From: JBAYFX01 sp041666965
GTDB taxonomy: Bacteria; Patescibacteriota; Microgenomatia; UBA12405
DNA length: 12,490 nt
Assembly (NCBI GenBank): GCA_041666965.1
Contig: JBAYFX010000027.1
Location: 1 to 12,490, forward strand
Reading direction: 5' to 3'
A program made the position numbers and the translations under genes. The notes under the pieces are model-generated. The model was not told the DNA's origin. It worked only from the letters and a program-made list of their open reading frames with translations, and searched no databases. How positions within the stretch are numbered: the first letter of the stretch is position 1; every line of letters begins with the position of its first letter. This document shows positions 6,785-12,431 of the stretch, piece by piece.

Positions 6785-8230
6785 CTAGTCTACCAATTTA
6801 CTTAGCTGGTTTAAAGCAAGCTCTATTTTAGAAAGTGTTTTGTCTTTGCCCAAAAAGGGTAGAGTTTCAACCAAAGGAGGAGTTTGGGTGACACCACAAA
6901 TGGCTACCCGAAAAACCATAAAAAACTGACCAACATTCCAACCCTGCTGGGCAATTAGGGTGGTGAGAGCTGACTGAATCGGTTCATATTGCCAATTATC
7001 AATATTACTTAAGGTTGCCTTAATTTCAGTTAATATCTGACTTACTAGGGTCGGGTTGGCTCCACGCTGTAAAAGTAATGAAGGTTCATAGTCTGCATCT
7101 TCAAATAGAAATGCCAGCTGAATAGTTAGGTCGGAGAATTTGGAAATACGGTCTTTTAAAATGGGGATTAATCCCCTAACCTGGTCATCTGTAGCAAACG
7201 GCAAAAACTTTTTGAAGTGAGGAAACAATTCGGCTTCGGACGACTGTCGAATATAGAGACCATTAAAATAATCCAGTTTTTTACGATCAAAAGCAGGAGA
7301 CTTTTTATGCAAGTGATCTAAACTAAAAGCTTCTACAAAATCTTTGAGAGTAAATACTTCCCGATTATCACCAGGATTCCAACCGAGCAACATTAAAAAA
7401 TTTAAAACAGCTTGGGGCAGATAACCGTCATCCAAAAATGACCGGGCGGAAACAGAACCGTGACGTTTACTCATTTTTCCTCGACCCGCGGGATCCATTA
7501 AAACTGTCAGATGAGCGTATTGGGGCATAGTCCAGCCCAAATACCGATTTAAAAGAATTTGCTTGGGGGTTGAAGTAATCCATTCTTCGCCGCGAAAGAC
7601 GTGAGTAATATTCATTAAGTGATCGTCTACTACAACGGCCAAATGATAGGTAGGGATGCCATTTGATTTGACAATCACCTGATCATCGACATCATTGGAA
7701 TTAAATTTAACAGTGCCACGGATTATATCGTTAAAAACTAGGGTTTCGTTTTTAGGTATTAACAACCGAATAACCGGTTTTTGACCCTCTTTAAGACGAG
7801 AAGCAATTTCCTCTTTAGATAAACTGAGGCAATGCCGGTCGTATTTAGGAAGTTGACCTGAGGCTTTTTGAAGAGTCCTCATTTCGGCTAGACGTTCTTC
7901 TGAACAAAAACAATAGTAGGCGTTACCCTGATCAATTAACTGGCGGGCATATTTTTGGTAAGTTTCCAGCCGTTGAGTTTGAACGTAAGGAGCATAAGGA
8001 CCTCCAATGTCCGGACCTTCATCCCAAGATATTCCATAATCCTTAATTACTTCCATTATCCTTTCCAATGATCCTGGGACAAAACGCTTTTGGTCGGTGT
8101 CCTCAATACGGAGCACAAATTGACCACCAGTTTGACGAGCTAAAGCATAGTCGTATAAACAAGTCCGGAGATGGCCAATGTGATATTCACCTGTCGGAGA
8201 AGGAGCGATACGGGTACGAGCGGGAGTCAT
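6785..8230 (-). CDS. gltX: Glutamyl-tRNA synthetase
   Basis: From ATG 8230 the enzyme has 481 residues, normal for bacterial GluRS. The class I signatures are present: PSPTGEYHIGH (10-20, HIGH box 17-20) and GKMSKRHGS (251-259, KMSKS-type box 252-256). RIEDTD (41-46) contributes to substrate binding. C107-F-C109 with Y130/H133/C134 fits the zinc site of the acceptor-binding insertion. GEEWITSTPKQILL and the C-terminal helical anticodon-binding region follow. The enzyme charges tRNA-Glu; whether it also charges tRNA-Gln cannot be told. An in-frame extension to 8311 is rejected because it crosses the promoter and has no homology-like sequence. It heads a same-strand run of five genes. Confidence 0.97.
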   Translation of the reverse strand: MTPARTRIAPSPTGEYHIGHLRTCLYDYALARQTGGQFVLRIEDTDQKRFVPGSLERIMEVIKDYGISWDEGPDIGGPYAPYVQTQRLETYQKYARQLIDQGNAYYCFCSEERLAEMRTLQKASGQLPKYDRHCLSLSKEEIASRLKEGQKPVIRLLIPKNETLVFNDIIRGTVKFNSNDVDDQVIVKSNGIPTYHLAVVVDDHLMNITHVFRGEEWITSTPKQILLNRYLGWTMPQYAHLTVLMDPAGRGKMSKRHGSVSARSFLDDGYLPQAVLNFLMLLGWNPGDNREVFTLKDFVEAFSLDHLHKKSPAFDRKKLDYFNGLYIRQSSEAELFPHFKKFLPFATDDQVRGLIPILKDRISKFSDLTIQLAFLFEDADYEPSLLLQRGANPTLVSQILTEIKATLSNIDNWQYEPIQSALTTLIAQQGWNVGQFFMVFRVAICGVTQTPPLVETLPFLGKDKTLSKIELALNQLSKLVD

Positions 8231-8235
8231 GGATG

Positions 8236-8244
8236 ATTTTAACA
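8236..8244 (-). promoter_or_regulatory. Extended -10 of gltX, leaderless geometry
   Basis: Minus strand TGTTAAAAT (hexamer TAAAAT, 8236-8241) lies exactly 5 bp before the gltX ATG at 8230. It fixes the start and implies little or no leader. Confidence 0.6.
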
Positions 8245-8273
8245 CTTGTGAGCCAAAAACCCATTGGATTATG

Positions 8274-8279
8274 TAAAAT
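8274..8279 (+). promoter_or_regulatory. -10 element of the membrane-anchored unknown gene
   Basis: TAAAAT lies 6 bp before ATG 8286 and 3 bp before ATG 8283. Its spacing favours the second ATG as the leaderless start. It forms a divergent pair with the gltX promoter in a 55-bp gap. Confidence 0.45.
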
Positions 8280-8285
8280 GAAATG

Positions 8286-9323
8286 ATGTCGTTAACAACT
8301 ACGGGCCACACGAGCCGATTGATTATTAAATATGGAGGAGTGGGAGTGCTGGGTTTGATGCTGTTTTACTGGGTGGCTGGGGTAGCCGTGGCGGCTTACA
8401 AGGCCGCCCATCCACCTTATACCCCGCCAACTGTTAGATTTGGCAAACTGCCAAATATTGTGTTTCCTCAAAAAGAAAAGACAACTAAGACGTTTAAACT
8501 GGAATTACCCAATGATGATTTTCCCAAGATGAGTGACCAGGCCAAAGTTTATGTAGTATACCGACCAGGATCGGATTTACTGGCGTATGACTATTACGTG
8601 AACATGGCCAAAGAAATGGGCTTTACTGAAGAACCGATTAAAATTAACGACGGCATGTACGAGTTTAGAAACAACACCCTAAACCAAACTCTAACAATAA
8701 ACATTTTGGACGGTTCTTTTACGATGAAATACCCCTACATCAACGACCAATTACTTTTAGCAACGGAAAAGGTCCCCGGGAAAGACGCAGCAATTGCGGC
8801 AGCAAAGGCTTATTTGGAACAGGCAGAAAGATGGAAACCGGACTTAGACGATGGTGTTAAAAATGTCAGCTTTTGGAGGATTGAAGCTGATGGTTTAAAA
8901 CAAGTAAATTCAGCATCGGAAGCTAATGTGGCCAAGGTGGACTTTAACCGGGAAGAGATTCCAGGTGAATTTAAAATAATGGAAGCGGATGTTAATTCCG
9001 CCTCAATTTCGGTGCTGGTATCCGGATCATCTGTTGAGGGAAAGAAAATATTAGAAGTAGCCTACAAATACGCAGACATTGACCGAGAATCTTTTTCGAC
9101 ATATCCAATTAAAACACCCTCGGAGGCTTGGGACGAATTTAGCAGCGGTAATTATTGGCCAGCACTCGACAGCGGCGACTCTCAAACAATAATTAGAAAG
9201 ATGTATTTGGCATATTTTGAACCGGTGACACTGACCAATTATTTACAACCAATTTATGTATTTGAAGGTGACGGAAATTTTATTGGCTACCTACCAGCGA
9301 TAGCCGACGGCTACTCCCAATAG
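8286..9323 (+). CDS. Membrane-anchored extracellular protein of unknown function
   Basis: A 345-residue protein (346 if ATG 8283 is used). One N-terminal helix (about 16-38) is followed by a Pro-rich hinge (HPPYTPPTVRFGKLP) and a long soluble region that should be outside the cell. The soluble part is rich in acidic and aromatic residues and seems to contain repeated alpha/beta units, for example VYVVYRPGSDLLAYDYYVNMAKEMGF. The C-terminus (MYLAYFEPVTLTNYLQPIYVFEGDGNFIGYLPAI) resembles the closing strands of YycH/YycI or PepSY-like extracytoplasmic modules; I offer this only as a vague impression. No catalytic motif is visible. Its last 13 bases overlap the convergent carboxypeptidase gene. 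Confidence 0.8.
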   Translation: MSLTTTGHTSRLIIKYGGVGVLGLMLFYWVAGVAVAAYKAAHPPYTPPTVRFGKLPNIVFPQKEKTTKTFKLELPNDDFPKMSDQAKVYVVYRPGSDLLAYDYYVNMAKEMGFTEEPIKINDGMYEFRNNTLNQTLTINILDGSFTMKYPYINDQLLLATEKVPGKDAAIAAAKAYLEQAERWKPDLDDGVKNVSFWRIEADGLKQVNSASEANVAKVDFNREEIPGEFKIMEADVNSASISVLVSGSSVEGKKILEVAYKYADIDRESFSTYPIKTPSEAWDEFSSGNYWPALDSGDSQTIIRKMYLAYFEPVTLTNYLQPIYVFEGDGNFIGYLPAIADGYSQ

Positions 9324-10249
9324 AGATTAGCTTTGGACCAATTTAAGAGCTGTTGAGTATCGCCGAAACGGTCAGGACTGTTGGTTATGACACTAATTAA
9401 GCGATGGCCACCAAAGCTAAATAGACCAATAAAACAACCTCCGGCTTCGGGAGTCCAACCGGTTTTGAGCCCCTCAATTTCCGGCACTTTACCTAATAAT
9501 TCATTGGTGGTAACTAAAGGATAGACAACCTGGCCAGTCAGATCGGTTATGGATGATGTGGTTTGTTGGGCGGCAACTAAAACAATTTCTTGGGCAATAG
9601 CCAACCGGGCAAGACGAGCTAAGTCAGCGGCCGTGGAATAATGGTCGGGACTATGGACACCGTCAACGTTGACAAAATGGGTACTAGTTAAGCCGTTGGC
9701 GGCGATAAATTTATTTAAAGTGTCAATGAACCCTGATTGACCCTGAGGATGATGATCCGCAAGAGCTACTGCCGCATCGTTGGCTGAATGAATAATAACG
9801 GCCTGAACCAAAGAACCCACAGTTAGCTTTTGACCAATTGTAAGACTGATCACCTTGCCTTCACGATAGTCTTCTAATACCTCAACAGGTTCAGTCCAGG
9901 GATAAAGATTAAGGGCGGTTAGAGCCGTGGCCAACTTGGTGAGCGAAGCAGGATAGATACGTTTTTGGGGATTGAGAGCGACAACCGTTTCACCAGATGA
10001 TGGATCGAGCAGAAGCCAGCTATCGGACTGGAGAGTGGGAGGAAGGTTTGGAGCATATTCGGGTGGGCGGGGTGGATGAAAGTCAACTAACGCTTGAAAC
10101 GATTTAGAGTAGGCGTGAAGAGCGTGGATGGAGCGCAAATAGAAGGCTAACCCCAAGTAGAGGGCCAAAATAAAGGCAGGCCAAAATACTAGACCCCAAG
10201 AAAATTGGTGGACTGAAACTAACTTCTTAGTTTTCTTTACTTTAGCCAC
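9311..10249 (-). CDS. D-alanyl-D-alanine carboxypeptidase (peptidase S11, PBP5-like), membrane-anchored
   Basis: A 312-residue protein from GTG 10249. A basic N-terminus and a hydrophobic helix (about 17-38) anchor it. The S11 penicillin-binding fold shows all three active-site motifs: S102-L-T-K105 in YPASLTK, S155-A-N157 in HSANDAA, and K262-T-G264 in GLKTGWTPEAGG. Family knowledge: it removes the terminal D-Ala from pentapeptide stems, giving tetrapeptides, the donor substrate of L,D-transpeptidases such as the one at 354-1001. It lacks the extra C-terminal domain of PBP5 and is anchored N-terminally instead. It starts 17 bp after the aspS stop, and a TACAAT lies 5 bp before the GTG, so it may have its own leaderless promoter as well as read-through from aspS. 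Confidence 0.95.
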   Translation of the reverse strand: MAKVKKTKKLVSVHQFSWGLVFWPAFILALYLGLAFYLRSIHALHAYSKSFQALVDFHPPRPPEYAPNLPPTLQSDSWLLLDPSSGETVVALNPQKRIYPASLTKLATALTALNLYPWTEPVEVLEDYREGKVISLTIGQKLTVGSLVQAVIIHSANDAAVALADHHPQGQSGFIDTLNKFIAANGLTSTHFVNVDGVHSPDHYSTAADLARLARLAIAQEIVLVAAQQTTSSITDLTGQVVYPLVTTNELLGKVPEIEGLKTGWTPEAGGCFIGLFSFGGHRLISVITNSPDRFGDTQQLLNWSKANLYWE

Positions 10250-10254
10250 AAGCT

Positions 10255-10260
10255 ATTGTA
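10255..10260 (-). promoter_or_regulatory. -10 element before the carboxypeptidase GTG start
   Basis: Minus-strand TACAAT lies in the 17-bp aspS-carboxypeptidase gap, exactly 5 bp before the GTG. No -35 is convincing. The repeated spacing seen elsewhere makes it more credible. Confidence 0.4.
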
Positions 10261-10266
10261 GCTAAT

Positions 10267-12078
10267 TTAGATAGCAAAGTCCCCTACTGTAGGGTTGACC
10301 AAATTTTTCCAATCAGATGATTTCATGATGACTGATTTGGTTAAGTCTCCGGCATTGAAGGCAATATCTTCGTTTAATAACAACTTTTGATCGGCGTAAA
10401 CGACGACGTTAAACAAATTGCCAAACGGAGGAACTGCTCCCACAACTGCCCCACTAACGGATTCCACTTCCTGGGCAGTTGCCATGCGTAAGTCTTTAAC
10501 TTTGAATTGGGTTTTGAAGGCTGAATTATCTAACTTGGTGGCAGCCGAAATTACAACCAGAATCGGACTGGAATCGGCAAACATCAGCAAGGCTTTAGCA
10601 CCCTGTTCGAGACGAGTACCTCGGGCATTAGCCGATTCCTGGGATGTTTTAGTTGCCTCATGTTCTAAATGACGATAAGTAATTACCTTTTCATCTAGAA
10701 ATGTCATGAGACGGTCGTGAAGGTTGACGGTTGGGACTGAAACAATTTTTTTACCAATAACAGAGAGCCGGGCATCGACTCGCTCCATGTCCCGGGGATA
10801 AAGAGTGGTTTTACGAAGGTTGTCTAATCCTAAAATATTCATAGTGAGGCGTTCAAGACCAATACAATACCCACCTTCAGGGGGCATGCCATATCTAAAT
10901 GCTTGAACATAGGGAATTTCGTAGTCCTCTGGTTTTTGGCCAACTTTAATAATTTTGGCGACCAAATCATCATATTCATGAATGCGTTGACTACCGCTTA
11001 TCCACTCGACTCCCCGACCAATTAAATCAAAAGATAAGGTTTCCTCGGGATTTTCAGGATCTGTGTGAGAATACCAAGCCCGTTTTTTGGTATAGAAGTG
11101 AGTAATAAAGACTAGCTCGCTACCAGTAGTTTCATAAGCCCAACGACAAATTTCCCGCTCACCCTCAGGGTCCATATCCAATTCATTTCTGACATCACGG
11201 CCGGTTCGCTTGGTGATTAGTTCAAGGGCATCCTTTAGTTTAATTTGAGGAGTATGTTCTACGGTTTTAGGAACTGTGACACCATATTCGGCTAAAATAT
11301 CGCCGTGTTTATCTTGAACAACTTTAAAAATTTGCTTAATAACGTTATCAGCGTTCATTACTACATCTTGCCAACTATTAATAAATCCCATTTCCACATC
11401 AAGGCCAACATATTCAGTTAAGTGTCGAGTGGTGACGGACGGCTCGGCACGGTAAGCATGGGCAACTGTATAAACCCGTTCGTAGGCACCGACCATGATT
11501 TGTTTGTATAGTTGAGGGCTTTGAGCCAAATAGGCTTTATAGCCAAAATAATCTACCGGAAAGACTTGGGAACCCCCCTCAGAAGCTGCAGCAACAATTG
11601 TGGGGGCTTGGAACTCGATAAAACCAATACTATTTAAATAATCCCTAAATACACTAGTAATTGTGGCCTGAAGAGTAAAAATATCGCGGGTTTTAGAGTG
11701 TTTTAAGGATGCAATCCGATTGTCTAGCAGTGTCGGCAAGGAAACATTTAAATCCGGCTGGTGAACATCAAAAGGCATATCTTGAGCCATTGAAAGTACA
11801 GTAAAGCTTTCAACCGACAGTTCAACTTTCCCTGTTGATATTTTATCGTTGAAGTATTTAGAGTCACGGGAATTTATCGTGCCCACCAACTCGACAGCTG
11901 ACTGCTCTTTAACTTTAGAAAAATCCTTAGAACCAACAATTTGAAGAATACCGGTTCGATCACGGATGTCGGCAAAAGTTAGCGCTCCATGACTTCGAAG
12001 ACTATTGACCCATCCTTTAATTAATACTTTTTGACCCACCAAAGATGGGGTTTCAGAAACCAGTGTTCTTTCTGTCAT
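10267..12078 (-). CDS. aspS: Archaeal-type aspartyl-tRNA synthetase fused to a C-terminal YbaK/ProX-type deacylase domain
   Basis: A 603-residue fusion. Residues about 17-95 form the OB-fold anticodon-binding domain (KGWVNSLRSHGALTFADIRD). The class II core (about 125-435) shows motif 1 near P159 and FGYKAYLAQSPQLYKQ (178-193). Motif 2 is AYRAEPSVTTRHLTEY (208-223), and motif 3 is GLERLTM (407-413), ending with LYPRD (426-430). The core has the archaeal/eukaryotic form, with no sign of the large insertion (GAD) domain of the common bacterial enzyme. Residues about 447-600 are an added domain: SPILVVISAATKLD, then SGAVVGAVPPFGN (542-554), the pattern of YbaK/ProX trans-editing deacylases. The synthetase makes Asp-tRNA; archaeal-type bacterial forms are often non-discriminating and also charge tRNA-Asn. 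The added domain may hydrolyse a mischarged tRNA. The frame is continuous, so the fusion is real here. Confidence 0.95.
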   Translation of the reverse strand: MTERTLVSETPSLVGQKVLIKGWVNSLRSHGALTFADIRDRTGILQIVGSKDFSKVKEQSAVELVGTINSRDSKYFNDKISTGKVELSVESFTVLSMAQDMPFDVHQPDLNVSLPTLLDNRIASLKHSKTRDIFTLQATITSVFRDYLNSIGFIEFQAPTIVAAASEGGSQVFPVDYFGYKAYLAQSPQLYKQIMVGAYERVYTVAHAYRAEPSVTTRHLTEYVGLDVEMGFINSWQDVVMNADNVIKQIFKVVQDKHGDILAEYGVTVPKTVEHTPQIKLKDALELITKRTGRDVRNELDMDPEGEREICRWAYETTGSELVFITHFYTKKRAWYSHTDPENPEETLSFDLIGRGVEWISGSQRIHEYDDLVAKIIKVGQKPEDYEIPYVQAFRYGMPPEGGYCIGLERLTMNILGLDNLRKTTLYPRDMERVDARLSVIGKKIVSVPTVNLHDRLMTFLDEKVITYRHLEHEATKTSQESANARGTRLEQGAKALLMFADSSPILVVISAATKLDNSAFKTQFKVKDLRMATAQEVESVSGAVVGAVPPFGNLFNVVVYADQKLLLNEDIAFNAGDLTKSVIMKSSDWKNLVNPTVGDFAI

Positions 12079-12082
12079 AGTA

Positions 12083-12088
12083 ATTATC
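12083..12088 (-). promoter_or_regulatory. Candidate -10 of aspS
   Basis: Minus-strand GATAAT ends 4 bp before the aspS ATG at 12078, close to the spacing of the other leaderless promoters here. It partly overlaps the palindrome at 12086-12102. Confidence 0.4.
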
Positions 12089-12102
12089 CGTCTGAGACGG
12101 AT
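12086..12102. repeat. 17-bp palindrome at the aspS start, operator- or hairpin-like
   Basis: ATCCGTCT and AGACGGAT form a perfect 8-bp inverted repeat around a single central base. It lies 7 bp upstream of the aspS ATG and overlaps the candidate -10. As DNA it could be an operator; as RNA it could form a 6-7 bp hairpin just before the start codon. Confidence 0.6.
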
Positions 12103-12103
12103 T

Positions 12104-12156
12104 GTATTTTAAGGCAAAATTGTGTCGCAAAGCTCCAAATTTTGACCTTAAAATAC
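12104..12156. repeat. 18-bp inverted repeat with one bulge
   Basis: GTATTTTAAGGCAAAATT (12104-12121) pairs with 12138-12156 over 18 bp, with A12145 bulged. The 16-base loop spans 12122-12137. The AT-rich arms have no T-run after them, so it is not a normal terminator. It lies between the GC-rich terminator and aspS. Confidence 0.7.
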
Positions 12157-12180
12157 GAAAAACCCCGGGTGCGCCGGGGT
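12157..12180 (-). terminator. Rho-independent terminator, minus strand, upstream of aspS
   Basis: On the minus strand ACCCCGG (12174-12180) pairs with CCGGGGT (12162-12168) around a 5-base loop, and the U-run TTTT (12158-12161) follows the stem directly. The plus strand lacks a T-run. It therefore acts on minus-strand transcripts arriving from 12181 or beyond, where no protein gene is seen. Confidence 0.8.
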
Positions 12181-12317
12181 AAAATGCGGAAATGATTAAG
12201 TGCTCCGCAGGCGCGACACACAATGCTGTCTTTACAGTTTGCCTCTGTCGGGTTCTAGTAAGTGGTGAACTTTTCTTCCCGAAGCTCCTCCGATGTTTGT
12301 CGAAGTTAAACGCTTGT
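12157..12317 (-). ncRNA. Candidate small RNA or attenuated aspS leader (about 160 nt)
   Basis: A promoter (12324-12352) and a strong terminator (12157-12180) frame about 160 bases on the minus strand with no convincing reading frame. The predicted RNA can form several local hairpins: TGCGGA/TCCGCA (12204-12209 with 12185-12190, 6 bp) and CTGT/ACAG with an AAAG loop near 12225-12236. I could not match it to SRP RNA, 6S RNA, tmRNA, RNase P RNA or a T-box leader (no UGGN-containing T-box sequence). Because aspS follows on the same strand 79 bases after the terminator, the unit could be either a stand-alone RNA or a leader in which termination controls aspS. Its existence rests only on the flanking signals. 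Confidence 0.4.
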
Positions 12318-12323
12318 AAGATG

Positions 12324-12352
12324 ATTATAGCTGGAAAGTTGAGATACAACAA
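12324..12352 (-). promoter_or_regulatory. Promoter of the candidate small RNA / aspS leader
   Basis: Minus strand TTGTTG (12347-12352), a 17-bp spacer, and consensus TATAAT (12324-12329). The predicted start is near 12317. It is divergent from the RRM-gene promoter. Confidence 0.5.
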
Positions 12353-12364
12353 GAATCAGGGACA

Positions 12365-12373
12365 TGTTATACT
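12365..12373 (+). promoter_or_regulatory. Extended -10 promoter of the RRM gene
   Basis: TGTTATACT: TGn (12365-12367) plus TATACT (12368-12373). Predicted start near 12380, giving a leader of about 50 nt, unlike the leaderless genes elsewhere in the window. Confidence 0.55.
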
Positions 12374-12386
12374 GACGAGACTGAAG

Positions 12387-12427
12387 CTTACCCGGGCCAA
12401 GTCAATTTATTAGCAAGACGGGTGAAG
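12387..12427 (+). promoter_or_regulatory. Leader hairpin covering the RRM-gene Shine-Dalgarno
   Basis: CTTACCCG (12387-12394) can pair with CGGGTGAAG (12419-12427) over 8 bp with G12424 bulged. The 3' arm contains GGTGA (12421-12425), complementary to the 16S 3' end and 6 bases from the ATG, so folding would hide the ribosome binding site. Confidence 0.45.
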
Positions 12428-12431
12428 TTAA

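Larger units (their letters stand above)
12079..12431. other. 353-bp region without a protein gene, dense in regulatory and RNA-like signals
   Basis: From aspS outward it holds a 17-bp palindrome, an 18-bp inverted repeat, a minus-strand terminator, the candidate RNA, its promoter, and the RRM promoter and leader. TGTGTCGC (12121-12128) and its complement GCGACACA (12213-12220) flank the terminator. GAAGTTAAA occurs twice (12303-12310 region and 12424-12432 region). Open frames here are short, cross these signals and look non-coding. Confidence 0.6.

Noticed and set aside
8231..8311. N-terminal extension of gltX by 27 residues.
   Set aside because: It crosses the extended -10 promoter, and GluRS starts directly with the TRIAPSPTG strand.
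12234..12246. tmRNA-like GCAAAC tag start on the minus strand.
   Set aside because: No Ala-rich tag end, no tRNA-like acceptor ends and no length match.
12162..12317. T-box riboswitch controlling aspS.
   Set aside because: The promoter-terminator-synthetase order fits, but no T-box consensus sequence with UGGN is present.
12053..12352. Open frame of 99 codons on the minus strand upstream of aspS.
   Set aside because: It runs through a promoter, a terminator and two inverted repeats, overlaps the aspS start, and its product has no plausible composition or motif.
12241..12365. Resemblance to 5S rRNA on the plus strand (CCCGAA, GAAGTTAAACGC, GTAAGTG/CGCTTGT pairing, GAGATAC).
   Set aside because: The loop C core is wrong: 18 bases instead of about 4 lie between CCGAA and GAAGTTAA, helix I does not pair well, and both flanking promoters cut into it. 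A covariance search would settle it.
12192..12413. Open frame of 73 codons on the plus strand.
   Set aside because: No promoter or ribosome site fits, it overlaps the RRM promoter and leader, and the translation looks random.
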